Below are positions 10,491 through 23,400 of a stretch of DNA of 64,000 nt, one piece after another. Below the pieces are notes generated by a model. The model was not told the DNA's origin and searched no databases. It saw only the letters and a program-made list of their open reading frames with translations. The position numbers and the translations under genes were made by a program. The first letter of the stretch is position 1. Every line of letters starts with the position of its first letter. Origin of the DNA: Epiperipatus broadwayi. Taxonomy: Eukaryota; Onychophora; Udeonychophora; Euonychophora; Peripatidae. The DNA lies in assembly GCA_028023455.1 (NCBI GenBank), contig JAQFVV010000457.1, positions 188,001 to 252,000 on the forward strand, given 5' to 3'.

Positions 10491-11402
10491 CACCTGGGTC
10501 TCGTTTTATGCGGATTATTTTAATGTGATTTTGAAGTTATGCGATTCATGTTTCTTCTTAATATCTTTCATATTTCACTATATTTATTAGATATCAAGAA
10601 ATTTAAATTATTAATAACTTATTTTGACTTGAAATACTTTTTTTCTTTCCAAAATATAAAGTTATATTACCAGCTAACGTGAATATGGCCTGAAGCTGTA
10701 TTTAGAATGTTAGCTTCTATGTAAATAACCTATTTATACTAATGAGTAAATAATAATAATAGATTTATACTTACATATAAAAATATCACAATAAATATTC
10801 AAAAAATTTAAACTTTTAAAACGTATTTTGTTATATATAACAGAAATAAATAATCTTTTAGATTTTTTTCTAATGATACTGTATAATCTTTCATTTTTTT
10901 AATATAGAAACAGAAAACCATTAATTAACACAGCTCAAGACTGAAAGTGGCGCTAGTTGTACATCACATCACGAATAAAAATAAAGTGGCTAACAGGTTT
11001 CTCTGGGCATAATTGCTGAGAGATTCCTGACTTCATTTAAGGAGAAACCACAATATATCACATCACATCAAATCTGATTTCTTACCAGATTACAAACGAA
11101 TGCTAGCGGTAATGATTAAAATATGTATGAAAAATGTAAAATTAAATACTGTATTTAATAAAAAAATTTGTCTTGTATTAATTTTTTTTCAAATATTTAA
11201 AATATTTATTAGTCATGCTTTATTTGCTTATTTTTTTAATGCTAATTTTAAAGTAATTTTTCCTTGTTGCTTTGCTTTTATGTGAATTCTGAAAAATACA
11301 GAACATATCCCCCATTTTTCAAGGTAAGTCTATTTTTGTGCGATTTTTTTTAATGCGGGTTTTCTGTGGAACCTATCTACCAGATAAAACGAAACTCAGG
11401 TG
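10491..11402. mobile_element. pogo/Tigger-like MITE, 912 bp
   Basis: The ends are inverted repeats: left CACCTGGGTCTCGTTTTATG, right (reverse complement) CACCTGAGTTTCGTTTTATC. TA flanks both ends (10489-10490, 11403-11404), as expected for the Tc1/mariner superfamily. The ACCTsRGT-TCGTTTTAT pattern recalls Tigger/pogo ends. Inside, GCGGGTTTT and GCGATTTTTTTTAATGCG near the right side echo GCGGATTATTTTAATGTG near the left, so similarity continues past the terminal 22 bases. There is no transposase reading frame; the small frame at 11100-11285 is low-complexity. It must have been mobilised in trans. Confidence 0.75.
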
Positions 11403-11404
11403 TA

Positions 11405-11885
11405 TTTTAATGATGCTTTTTAATAAATTACAAACTGCATTGAAGTTCTTTATTATAATATTCAAATTATATTAATCATTGATCAACATTAACTACTTGT
11501 TATTAGGTATGACATACATTGCAAACCCCTGTATGGAAATACATTTTGAAGGACTACAGAGAAAAGGATAGGTACTAATGTCTTTATTCTATGAAGTTTT
11601 CAAGTGATGGATTACCTTAGGTAAGTCTTATTATATACTAATTTTTTAGAAATTTTATGATGAAACCAACTAACCTACTAACAAAATTATAATTTTAAGT
11701 TGTATGCATGATAATTTAGAATTTATGAAATAATATGAAAATAACTTATTAGAAATATTAACTTTTATTCTTTTTTTATTACTTTGAATATCAATGACTA
11801 TATTTTTTTCAGCTTACTTACATTCTTTTGTTTTTGATCTTTAAAATAATATATATTATGTCATTTTTTAGTAATACAAACATAT
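11405..11885. other. A+T-rich DNA, no gene seen
   Basis: A 480-bp spacer between the pogo-like MITE and the LTR-like unit; nothing recognisable. Confidence 0.55.
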
Positions 11886-13935
11886 TGTAACGATATATAA
11901 ATATGTCGTTACATTAATTTAAAATAAAAACTTAAAAGTTCGCAAATAAAAGTAAAAAACTAAACGCTAAAATTAAAATGTTTGTTAAACGTATATACAT
12001 TCGCACAGATGCCAAACTTTAAAAATATTTTTAAAAAAAAAAAATAAATAAATAAGTATTTGAACGTACTTTTTTATAAAAAAAAGGTACAAGATTTAAA
12101 AATAAAAACAGGTATTAATTAATTTTTGTAATCTGTAAATGGAAATGATTGTTTATGAATTATCGAAAACCAAACTGGCCCTTGGGCTCTTGTATAATTA
12201 AAATCATCTGATGAAAGATAGATAAGAAAATAAAGAGAAATTAGCTTGACCAATGGAAGCACTAAGCCTTGGCTCGGACCCTAACGAAAGTGATGGGTTA
12301 GTGACGTTTTGTTGATTGAATCCGTGTGGATAATATAAAAAGGGAAATACAGTTTTTTCGGACAGTTCCAGTGTGATGTGTTTGAGAGTTGTGGTAGGAC
12401 GCACATACCACACTCTCTATTTAAAAAAGAAAAAGGAAAAGACTGTGATACCTTGAACCAGCTATTGCCATCTCCAGAACATTATCTTCCAATGGAGGCG
12501 TCGCGGGAATTAAAAGCAGAAACCTGGACTCTTCTACTCGTAAGCTATATTGACCTGAACTCTAAATTGAAAAATAATTAAGAACTTTCGTTCAAGCTTC
12601 TGAACTTCTATCTGACTTTTTTAAGTTTAAAATCAAATTAATAATGTTTAATTTTATATGTTTTCCGATTGATAAAAATCATTTCCATTTTTTTTTTTTC
12701 TTATTGTATAAATTATTTATTGTTTAAATTTTAAATGATGAAATTTAGGTTGGGTATAGACGTTGCATAGATTCGTTAGCGGTTGATTATGTTGTGGTTT
12801 CCACAGTCGATTAGAATATATAAGTCAACGATGTTAATGCGGGCATCTTACGATGAATGCCATGGGGCCTTGTGTATTCCCTTTTGCAATTGACGTTATC
12901 GATGATTTTGTATTTTGATCGATTGTGTTTAATTTGGATGTTTTTGACCATGGAATCTGTGCAGCCGATCTATACTCAACATTTTAAAAACAAATTGTAT
13001 AAAAATAATCTGTGCGAACGTATTTAAATGTTAAATTTAAGTCGGGCGTGAATGGCTATATAGTTTGTAAAGTTATATTAAGGGAGGGTAATCTTAGGTT
13101 ATTCATTTCGTAGTTGAATTGGTTCAATGGATTGGATATATTTGTGTAATAGTAGATGTAGTATGAGATCCGCTATGGGCAGGATTATAGATCTACGCCA
13201 CACACCCTCTGTTTGCCTATGGATGGATTTGTAAGACGGCAAAGGACCGCAGTCCATTTCTATGGAGTTTTATGTTTATTGTTCTACTCGCCAACAGATG
13301 TCACATTCCTGTTGGTGGAGAGACAATGTCTTCTCTAATCTACTTACTGATCAGATGTCCATTCCTGACAGTATAGTATTTTGTGTTGTCGTATCATGCT
13401 ACATTGAATACATGAATGTATCAGATGGATTGGTGCCAGTTGATTGCGAAATTTGTTGCCTAAGGTTAAATCAGGGAAAAATATTTTCTTTTCAAATGCA
13501 GATCTATGTAGTCTATTCATACTTGACTATCTAAATAAAATATTAAACTCATTGAAACTTAGTTAAATGTAAAATTAAAAGATTAATAGAAAAATCTAAA
13601 ATGTTGAATTTATTCCTCAAAATTTAATTCCTCAAAATTTAAATGTTATTTTATATGTGTGTAAATAAATATTTTTATGTGTTAATTTCTGGCAGTGGCT
13701 TTTATTTATTGATATTTAAGATATAAATTAAGATATAGATTTTTATCTCTGCGTCTCCACTGAGCTAGTGACTTGGGCTAACGATCGGAATATTTAAATA
13801 AAGTGGAATCTTAACAGCGCGTATCTGCCTACTTTATAAATTTTTCTAGGTTTAAATGCCTAGATGGCGCCCTGGTAGTTGCAGATATTGTTTTTGCGGT
13901 TAGATTCGATCTTCACTTTCATTTCGATCGTTATA
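11886..13935 (+). mobile_element. solo LTR-like unit, about 2.05 kb (copy A)
   Basis: It begins TGTAACGA, with a mirrored TCGTTACA 20 bp later, and ends GATCGTTATA (CGTTACA in copy B). ATAT flanks both ends (11882-11885, 13936-13939). Copy B (52156-54358) matches along its length: AAAAGTTCGCA, TCGCACAGAT, TGGAAATGATTGTT, a TATA box, TTAAGTCGGGCGTGAATGGC (13039), GAGGGTAATCTTAGGTTATT, TTTGCCTATGGA, GAGCTAGTGAC, and GCGTATCTGCCTACTTTATA near the 3' end. No coding domain is found; frames at 12204-12581 and 13262-13534 are inside it and look fortuitous. TG...CA ends, an internal promoter and no ORF suit a solo LTR of a Ty3-like element; a TIR element with 8-bp ends is the alternative. Confidence 0.6.
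12334..12343 (+). promoter_or_regulatory. candidate LTR TATA box
   Basis: TATAAAAAGG lies 448 bp into copy A, at the position equivalent to TATAAAAGG (52633) in copy B. Sequence around it differs while the box is kept, and a TCCAGTGTGA initiator-like stretch lies about 30 bp downstream. Confidence 0.45.
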
Positions 13936-14129
13936 ATATATTATGATAAAATTTGTGACTTAACATAATTTTTTAAATATTCAATATGGCTGCTTCATCA
14001 GTGTAAAGGATAAATGAGTTTAGTAATTCCAACTCCAAGAAAAAAAAGCCAAAAATGAAAAGAAAAAAAAATGCACTAGAAATGAGTTTTGTGGTGATTA
14101 TACAAATCAATCACAAACCATAAATAAAT

Positions 14130-15745
14130 TCACATACAGAACTTAGGGAGAATCCTTAAGTGAAACTTTTCTAATGCATTTATACTGTGTTGACAGGATG
14201 TGCAAGTTTCATTTCCATACAATACATTAGATGAAATTATAGAAGTAACTTAATTGCACTAATTATTTCCATATAATAAAATTTTCTTTTAACTTGTTAA
14301 TAGCAGGAGCAAATTAGAATCTGTACTGCACTTCAACTGTCTAGGTCTATTAATAAAACTATCAATGTATTTAAATTAGTTTACATTATCAAATTGATAA
14401 TCAGCCTACTTTAAAGTTACTGAGCATTTTTTCTTCCATCAACGGCTGATATACAACTGATATGTATGTGTGTGCTTACATGCACATAAATATATAGGTA
14501 TAAACTTAATGAGAAAATCTAATAAATTTAATAAATAAAAGAATTTTAAAAGACTGATTCTTTTAAAATAGTATGTAAAAGATTTACAACTTTTAAGATT
14601 AGAAAAAGATTATTTTCTAAAAAGTAATAACAGTCTAATTAATGAGGATAGAATATGTTATTAATGAAATAAGACGATTAAAGGAATTCATGTTTAGATT
14701 TTGAAACGATAAACTGAAATAACTCATTAATTAAAGTCAGTGATAACAATTGAAATTCTTGTATGGAGTATTGAAATGAAGAAACCCCTGAGCAAATGGA
14801 CAGGAATATGAGCCAATCAACTTCAGGGATAAAAACAATCAATGCCACCGTATGAATTGGATCAAGAAGATTTCACTTGATTCTTGGAGCTTCACCTGTG
14901 CAGACTGACATATGTATTGGAAGGTCGTATTGATCTACATTATTATCTATGTATGCCTTTGGGCCTTATTATATAAAATAAGCGTTTGTATATAACTAGT
15001 TGACACACTGCTAATTATCATTCATCATAGTATCTAAATATTAACTGTTTAGTGGTGATTTGCATTTTTAGGAAATGCCCTCTTAGATCAGCTAGACCTA
15101 GCAATAATGTCAGTTTATTGAACTTAATTATTAAACCAAAGACTTTATATTTTGTATTCAAAATATTAAGTACATTCTATAAATCATCTTTTGCATTCTA
15201 AAAATAGAGCAATCATCATCTTATTGTAAAATTCAGAATCCAACAGGATGAAATTCTTGTTTTTGCTTTAATAGATTCAACTTAAAAATTTCACCATCAA
15301 ACCTGTATCACATACTAATCCCTGTTTCAATAAATGACTTAAATAATTTCAAAAATTACTATCATAAAATTAATAACAATGTTGGAGTAGGTGCATATCC
15401 TTGATTAATAGCCATTTTCATTTCAAATTCCTCAGATTTTCCACTTGTAGTAATAACATTACCTCTCATACTATTATATAGAAACTGCATAAGAATTATA
15501 TTTGATGAAACAATCAACAAATTTCAAACAATGCCAAATATCTCTTCAATCAACAGAATCAAATATCTTGACTAGATCAATAAAAGTAATATATAAATCA
15601 TTCTTTTATTCCTGACATTTTTCTTGTATTTACTTGGCAGCAAAAACCATGGCTATAGTACTTTAAACTATACTCAATTACTGCAATTGTGTTCATTGTC
15701 TTTATTTTTAAAAATTAAAACAATAGAAGCATCCTTCTATATAGA
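14130..15745 (-). pseudogene. decayed non-LTR reverse transcriptase
   Basis: Minus-strand translation, with frameshifts, gives recognisable landmarks of a non-LTR polymerase in the right order: KDASIVLIFKNKDN (15741 downward; usual pattern I..I.KNKGD..D), ITFIDLVKIFDSVD then RDIW (about 15590-15530, RT motif A), INQGYAPTPT (about 15400, motif B region, usual G.KQGC.LAPTLF), and LYGNETCT ... INALEKFHLRILPKFC (about 14225-14140), the conserved C-terminal segment usually LYG.ETWT..RR.I..L..FH. Stops and shifts are frequent, and no catalytic ADD-type motif could be read. The family differs from the RTE copies at 20408-32405. It is probably an old CR1/Jockey- or RTE-related insertion; the endonuclease part was not found. 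Confidence 0.6.
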
Positions 15746-16179
15746 AGCACAACTAAACAAAAGAAATGATTTTGGATGAGAGTGAAGTATGATATTCTGA
15801 AGGATGATTTGATCAGCAGCAGCAGCATCAATCTTAATTAAGCTTAAGAATTCAAAGTTTTATTCCATTTCTTTATAATAGTAAAAAAAAAAAAACATTG
15901 AATGGAAGATTTGCTAGATTACATGAAAAGAATTCTTGTAGATGCAGGGATTTGTTCACCTGTTGGTGTATCTATAAGTTATCAGGTCAGACACTATCCA
16001 GTTTCTGGGTCATAAATAGCATCCAATGTGAGGAATAAAAATATAAAATTAGAAATCACTATAATGGTTAAATATCCAATACAATTTATTTGACCATAAT
16101 GTTGTCACAAATACATAAATAAATAATAAATCAAACAAGATTAAAATAAATAACTATTAATAACTATATTTAAATATTT
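15746..16179. other. A+T-rich spacer
   Basis: Contains a short AGC run (near 15817-15828) and an A tract near 15884. It may hold further decayed sequence of the flanking retroelements. Nothing is readable. Confidence 0.4.
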
Positions 16180-16185
16180 ATCAAA

Positions 16186-16217
16186 TCGGCTTTCATCTCC
16201 ACTGAGACCTTCTCAAG
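16186..16217 (-). ncRNA. degenerate hammerhead-like motif in Penelope tail
   Basis: Minus strand from 16217: CTTGAGAAGGTCTCAGTGG, then AGATGAAAGCCGA. TTGAGA stands where CUGANGA is expected, followed by a stem II-like GTCTC/GAGAT pair and then GAAA. The short stem III and cleavage triplet are not intact. The location after GIY-YIG fits known Penelope-like hammerheads. Probably dead. Confidence 0.35.
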
Positions 16218-16539
16218 ATATTATACTATACAATTCATGTAACCAATTAATTATATCCACTTCATCTACTGGATATTTTTTTACCATTAAATTTCACTTC
16301 TTTTAAATATATACCTATATATTATAAATAAATAAATTTAACATATTATACATCTATAATTTTTTTACAAAATTTCTCCCAAAATAATAATTAAATACAT
16401 ATTTTACATCTCTTAACAAATGGTATTAATATATTCACAATCATTTCCTACACTTTCCAGTTGTTTAATAAAGCCCATTTCCCACCTAATTTTTCTGGAT
16501 CTTTTACTATATTTACACATTTGTCCAAGTTTTCCTGAA

Positions 16540-17006
16540 TCACAATGTTTCATAATATATTCTTTTAAGGTAATCCTTCACATATTTTATAATACTTATA
16601 TTTTCCTCACATTTCATTTTATGCCCTGTATCCGAATAATGCAAATAGGATCCTGATTTCATATTCTTTCTATTAATTTCTCGATCATGTTCCTTACCTC
16701 TCTCATTTGCTGTTCTTCCTGTCTGTCTTATATATATTTTATTGCATTTTTCCACAGCTAATTTTATACAAACTCTTTTGCATTATGTAACCATTTACCC
16801 AATGACTTATTATTCTTCCAAGCAATTTTTACATTATTCGGCAATTTGTCTTTCATTAATCTTTTATATACCTTTTCTGAATATGGAATAGATATCAATT
16901 TACTATACCTATTCCTGTTGTCCTTATTTACTCTACCTAGCTTTCCATCAAAAATCCTTATGATTTCCTTCTCTTTATAAGCTATTTTTACATAATTATT
17001 TTTCAT
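16540..17006 (-). pseudogene. Penelope-like connector and GIY-YIG endonuclease (frameshifted)
   Basis: The first frame (17006-16764, 80 codons) carries the connector: LISIPYSEKVYKRL and NNVKIAWKNNKSLGKWLHN, matching the SIPY...I.IA.K..N.L pattern of Penelope proteins. A one-base shift near 16760 moves the reading to IKLAVEKCNKIYI then RQTGRTANERGKEH (down to about 16690), the GIY-YIG core where family members read CYIGQTGR...R..EH. The glycine of YIG is replaced by arginine (YIR), which should harm the nuclease fold. The Y, R and E-H landmarks are kept. In Penelope-like elements this nuclease nicks target DNA for integration. The copy is inactive and lacks the RT. Confidence 0.8.
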
Positions 17007-17035
17007 CTTTAATATCTGTTTATATGCCTCTTTTA

Positions 17036-17160
17036 TCTAGCGTTATCCTATCATTCTTTAATTTAAATCTCTTTAAAACTCCCATTTTCTGGCACCATGG
17101 TTGATAAGAAGTTAGAGTTTTAAAGGGATTTAAATTAAAGAATGATAGGATAACATTAGA
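17036..17160. repeat. 46-bp inverted repeat at the Penelope-like head-to-head junction
   Basis: Positions 17036-17081 and 17115-17160 are near-perfect reverse complements (for example AAAGAATGATAGGATAAC at the right arm) around a 33-base spacer. The left arm continues into the Penelope-like coding strand, so the right arm is an oppositely oriented scrap of the same element. Confidence 0.85.
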
Positions 17161-20125
17161 TAAAAATTAAACATAAAGATCAGAATTATCTTGTAATTTC
17201 ACAAAAGTATTCAAGAAAATAAAGTTTTCAAATAATTTATGTCATTCAAGTATTTTATCTTAGCTCCTATAGTGATTAAACTGGTTGCCAATATAATTTT
17301 CATTAACTCAAAATAACGTAAACACAAATATATATTAAAAGAAAAAAAAATTACTCATTTAAAAAAATATTAGATGAAAATTGTGAATATATGAATTAAA
17401 TGTAAATTTATATTAATAAACCTATGGATTACTAATAGAAAATAAGTCGTTATATTTGTTTCATTCATACACAAAAACATATATTTTTATATCTTTTTTA
17501 ATAATATCCATCTTTATACGCATTATTTGTGACTTTTTTTTTTACTGCCCTATGAAGATTCTTAATGTTAGTTATAAGGGTCTTCGAAGAAAAAAATTAA
17601 TGATCTCAAACTAGATTATTCTGGGTATATAAACTATATCAGCCCATTCTGAAGCATAGCAAAATATTTATTTTTACTGGCTAAATATCCAATATACTTT
17701 TTTTTTTATTCTTTCCCTATCTGAATATTCTTCAGCTAAATAAGAAAAAATATATAAACTATTAGATCATCATTAGGACATGCTTAAAAAGAATTTGGAA
17801 AATATAAAGTTTTCTGTCTACAATTTAAAACTTGATTTATTTGGACAACCTAAATTTTAAAAGATAAATCATGCACTCAGTGTCTATAGTTTTGTTATCT
17901 CCCATATCAGAATTGAAGGCTGTGTTATATTGCAATATTTTTGTTTAATAGATAATGAATAGGTATTATGTGATTAATCCAGATAATTTTAAAAACTTTA
18001 CTTTCAATTAAAAATAATTTAAAATCCAATTCCAGGCTACTATAAGTGGCTAAACGCTTTAACTATGATCCAGTTATCTAAAAAAAAAAATTTAAAGCTT
18101 CACCAAAATGTAAACTTCAGCTCACGAGCGTGGTAAATCATCTCCTTCGTTTGCAATTACTTTAAAAAATAAAATCTTACTGCATTAGAATGCACAATTT
18201 AATTATTTCCAAAATGGATTAATATTTTTATAATTCTTAATTGTTCTATCTACATATGTGAGATTTATTAGGATGCCAATTTGAAACACTTTTTTTTTTT
18301 TTTTTTTACTATCAATGAATATTATTAAAAAATTTGAAAGTGAATTATAATTTTAAAAAAAAATATGGCAGTTGCATAATTGAATTCTTGATACTGACAA
18401 TTATTAAAATAACTTTTATAATTGTAATTCTTTCAATAACTTTTAAATAAAGAAAAAAACCTACGCATAATATCAATACCTGACTATTGAGTGCTCACTT
18501 TTAAATCCTACTTCAAAATCTTGTTTGTATACATTTTTTTCTCATTCTTTTTTTTTTTTTAAGATAATAGTTATGTTGGGTGTGTGTATATAATGAAAAT
18601 ACGATTCATTACTGGTAAAAATGGTAATAAAAAATAATAAATAAAGGCAGAATTATTTTTTTTTAAATCCAGACGCAAATGCACTACTAAATATTTAAGT
18701 AAAAAAAAAAGTAATAGTTAATAAAATACTCGCTTAGTCGAGGTGAATATTTCATTTAGTAATCAAATATCTTTATTGATAAAAGGAAAATTTTAAAAAA
18801 TTTATTAACAAAAGCAAAACGTACCTAAAGTATATTATTCATAACAACACCTACCTAACAAAATAATTATAATTCTCGCGCAAAGAAAATTTTTCATCAT
18901 TTATTGGTTAATAATAAATGCCACAACGGTTTATAAATTTTATTTTCTAAAAATATATTTTAATAAAAAGAAAAATATAATATTTTTTTTCCTTTATCAA
19001 AGAGATTATCGCGTTATTTATAGATTTTTTTATTTGCAATTTATCTGCGGGTTGCTTTTAAACTCTTGATTGCACAACGATTTTGATTGAAATCTTGTAG
19101 TGGTTTTACACGCTGAAAAAACTATGGTTACTGGTAGAAGAATTATGCAGCCTTAACATCATTATATGTTCTCTCCGTCCTCTCCTTCCCGTAAATATAA
19201 ATCAAATCATTAATATTTTGTGCATTATTTTTAAGCAATTGTTCATTATTCAAAATATATTGTTTTATACACCGAGTTAATTAATTGTAATGTACCATAT
19301 TAGCATGCATATCTACAGTATTTCTTTACTTTTTTTTTATATATATAAATTCCCTTCCTCTCCATTCTGTTTTGATACTCTGATATAGATTGCTTCAAAC
19401 GTCCATGAAGGGGTTTGAAACTAATACATTTTTTTCAATTGTATACATTCTGACTGAAGATGGGTTGTGTGAACTAGATTATAGAATATTTCTACCGTAT
19501 GTCATTGTCAGTGGTAGTTTATTATTCTCTTAACCCATTTTATTCAAATGATGGTGAGATATGACACATTGCATATAAACTAATAAAACCCGTATTTTAA
19601 AATTCAATAGTAATTGTTTTATCGAATAAGTTCTAGCAAACTATTACTAACTACGATCAAGTGTTATCGTTCGATTGTAGAAATCAATATCTTGCTGAGT
19701 TACTCTTACCAGCTTTCAGGAAAAGAATATAATGTAGAAAATTTTTGTCTATGCTCAGAAAATGATGTGTAAATTATGAGAATTTGAGGTCAAAAATAAG
19801 TGAATGATAAAAATTATATTAATTTAGAATCCTCTACATAATTTTTGAGCTGCTGTGTATTTTTAATTATTTGTTATCATACTAAATCAATCTTAACTTC
19901 ATAGTTTATGTTTGTAGTTAATAATAATAGAATTTGATATTAGTCATGCAATTGCGCTTCACAATGTTAAAGAATTCAATAAATTTTATGATTTAACTCT
20001 AAATGAAATACTGGACTAAACTAATCAGATAATAATTAGATATTTTCCTTAGTGACAAAATAAAAAAACAAACCCCGCCCCAACAAAAAAAAAAAACAAA
20101 TAAAATCACCCTCCCACATCCAATT
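17161..20125. other. A+T-rich DNA, no gene or repeat identified
   Basis: Three kilobases with many A/T tracts, including about 19 T in a row near 18290-18308. I found no transposon ends, tandem repeat or coding signal. Confidence 0.55.
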
Positions 20126-20340
20126 GTGGCCTTCATCAGTGAGGAGCTTGGCCACAAGCCAGAAACCAGTCTGGGGATATTGGATGAGTAGGCACTGGAT
20201 AGGGATTTTATGCATAAGCCTTCTGACATCTTGATTACTCTGGTTGGCACAGGGTGCACTACTGTATGGAGAGTTTTGCCTTGTTTATTAACAATTGCAG
20301 TATGTGTTAGTATAAGAGATAGTGATCGTGTGATGTTTAG
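20126..20340 (-). mobile_element. rearranged copy of the hammerhead-bearing repeat
   Basis: The body reads in the opposite sense to the 59340 copy: CCAGTCTGGGGATATTGG, TAGGCAC, ATTTTATGCATAAGCC, GATTACTCTGGTTGGCAC, GTATGGAGAGTTTTGCC. It then passes into an inverted tail ending CGTGTGATGTTT (20340). That head-to-inverted-tail join is the same as at 1245-1310. A 25-bp segment at 20126-20150, which carries the CTGATGA half of the hammerhead, is flipped relative to the rest, so the ribozyme fold is broken here. RTE copy 3 begins 68 bp downstream. Confidence 0.7.
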
Positions 20341-20407
20341 AGCATTACTTAGATGCATCACATTTTCTCAGTCCAAAAACTTAATATACATATTACACAA
20401 ATATGTT

Positions 20408-23400
20408 GGCTGTTAAATGAAAGGACATTGTTTGACTTCTGTTTGAGGCTTTAAAGGAACTGAGTAGGCAAATTCTTAAAATCCACTTCATACATAATTG
20501 TCTTTGCAGCTGTTATTATAGGTAATTATTCATATTGGGAAACTAACATGGATGGGCTGCTTATTAATATTTATCAGCCAAGGTGATGAGTTAACTGTTT
20601 TTTTACCTCTGAGTTTACAGTAAAGAAACACTGGTCTTTCTTCTCAATTGTATGATAGTTCTTAACTGAAATATCAGGTGAGTTATTTTAAAAGCAGGAG
20701 AAATCTGTAAGTGATTTTTTTATCTCTGAGCTTAAGATAAAAAACACTGGTCTATCTTCTTAGGTATCAGGTGAGTTTTTTTTTCAAGACAGGGGAAATG
20801 CTTATGTGAGTGATTTTTTTTTTAAATGGATAAGATCCCCTGATTTCAGATACAGGTTGTCATTCAATGATAATTTTAATTTAGATACTTACAATTGCCG
20901 ATTACTTTTAATTTAAGTGAAGAAAGATTGCACCAATTGAAAAAAATGTTTAAAATTAAATAGAACATTCTTGAACTTCATGAAGTTAGAAGAAAAGGTG
21001 ACAATTTTAAAAAGTGGATATGTATTTTATAATAAATCCACAAATATTAGAAGTATAAATGAATTGGGATTCATTATAAAATAAAAATTGAAAGAATAAC
21101 ATTGTAGAAAATGATGGTATATCAGACAAAGAAGCAAGATTAGTTGTTCAACTTAATGGAAGATACCAAAGGTAGGTAATTTAGATTTATATCCCAATAA
21201 GTTCTCATTGTGATAAGTAGAGAATTTTTACGTTGATATAGAATGTTTTTAATCAGATCCAGCAGTGTTTTTAAATGTTCATGGGAGACTAATGCTAGAA
21301 TTATTAGTGAATGAAAAATGAAAGTGCTGCACATAAATTAAGTTAAAGTAGTATAAATCAGAAAGGACATAAACTTATGGAGATAACAGAAAAATATGAA
21401 TTCCTTTTTTGAATAAAATGCTAAATAATGATCATGAAAACATCCAAATGAGCGTATAACAGAATTGGATTATATTTTGACTAAAAGATAATAACTGTTT
21501 TAGAATTATAATTTTCTTAATAGTTTTAACACAGAAGGTGATCATCAATTAATGTGATGTAAAATATGTGTTAATGCAAAAATAGAGAATTAAAAACTGT
21601 TTACAATAACAATATTAACAGTTAGGATCATAATCTTTGGAAGCATTCCAGTGAATTTAAATTAGAATTTGTAAACCATTTTAAAATATTAATAAACTTT
21701 GAAGATGGTTCGAACTTGACTCAAATCAATACTCTATTAACAACTGTAAGAAGATAACTGGTACAAAAATATAGCAATTGATCAGTAAATATTTTATTGA
21801 GCCAAGCCAATATGTGAAGAAAAAAGGAATATTAAAATGTTTAAATGTGATCCATTAAGAAGAATGTCAATTTATATTTTATAAAATTATGCAAAAAAAA
21901 GTTAATAATGATATTAAAAATATATGAATTTACAGGAAAATTATAGAAGAGAATGGTTGTCGCAAAAGTGTAAACTAAAATCTTGTTAGTGGATGGGAAG
22001 TTGTTTCGGCCTTAAAAGAAAAGGTGAAATTATTAATAAAGAAAGATATGACATCATGCGATATGTGAAAGAATCCTTAAAGAATTATACAGAAAACAAG
22101 TCACCTTTATAATTACTGCATCTTTTGAATTACCAAATATTTTAAATGAAAAGGTGAGGCATGCAATTAAATTTATGATGAAGGGGAAAACTTCAGGAAA
22201 TAAGGGAATCATTATAAATATTTTAAAAGAAGCAAGTGAAGACTTAGACAAATTGTTGGCAAAGCTATGTACCACATGTCTAAATGATAAAGATATGCCA
22301 GATCAGTGGAAGAATACAATAGTAATATTGATATTTAAGAAAGACAAGACCTATCAGTTAATATATGAAACTATCAAAGTAATTACAACTTGGATGCAAA
22401 ATAACTTTGGATTTTAACCAACCAAAAGAACAAGCTGGATTTAAAAGTGTTTTAGCACATTCAATCACATCCAAGTATTGAGAGAAAATATAGAAATGAC
22501 CAATAAATATGAGTTACAATTGTGCTTTGGATTTGTAGATTATGAAAAGAGATTTGATTCTATAAACAATTAAAGTTTTAAATAATCAAGATGTAGATCC
22601 AGGATCTTGTCAAATTCTCACAGATGTTTATCAAAATTTAATAATAGTAATTAGATTACATGGTGATACTGAGAAGATTAATATTGAAATGGGTGTTCAC
22701 CAGGATTATTATATATCCACAATTTTTTACAGTAGTTTTACAAGAAGTATTTTATGGATTAAAAGGGGAAATTACTAAAGTAAAAAAAAATTGAGATTAT
22801 TTAAGTCATCTAGATGCTTCAGAGCTTCAAGATATGTTGCAAGAGTTATCAAATGGAAGTGAGAAAATAAAACTAACGATAAATGCTGAAAAAATTAAAG
22901 GAATGTTTAATGGATTTTCTCAGAAAAAAAAATAAAGATTGATAATCATAAAACATAACAAGATAATCATGAAATGTAACAAGTTAATAATTACAAATAT
23001 CTTCAGATTATTAATACAGATGAAAACTTAAAGTATGAAGTTAATAATAGCATTAAACTTAGATGGAATGCTTTTAGTAGAAATAACTTAGTATTAAAAG
23101 GAAATGTGCCTCTGTGTTTGAAAAGAAATCAATTTTTTATATATGTGTTTTACCAATTCTTACTTATGGATCTGAGACTTAAACACTTAAAAGCAATTCA
23201 AAGACTTCAGACAGTTGAAAAAAATTTGGATAGATGTGTATTAGATGTAGAAGAGATTGCAAATGAAATAAATGGATTAGAGAACAAACATATATCATTG
23301 AAAAACTTAAGAAATTGAAATAGAGATGGACTGGATATATTGCTAAATTGGATAGTTGAAATTTTAAATAGAACCCCAAAACGGAAAAGAAAAGTTATGA

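Larger units (their letters stand above)
16180..17081 (-). mobile_element. Penelope-like element fragment (3' part)
   Basis: On the minus strand this contains the connector and GIY-YIG endonuclease of a Penelope-like element, followed by about 360 bp of non-coding tail ending in a degenerate hammerhead-like motif at 16217-16186. The upstream end meets a 46-bp inverted repeat (17036-17160), meaning the element is joined head-to-head to a short inverted piece of itself. The reverse transcriptase is absent. Fragmentary, inverted insertions are typical of Penelope-like elements. Confidence 0.8.

Noticed and set aside
12204-13534. Open frames of 67-90 codons as host genes
   Set aside because: They lie inside a repeated LTR-like unit and are not preserved in the other copies at 43537-45300 and 52156-54358.
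14780-14930. Possible exon in a less A+T-rich patch
   Set aside because: No open frame of useful length and it lies within the span of a decayed minus-strand retroelement.
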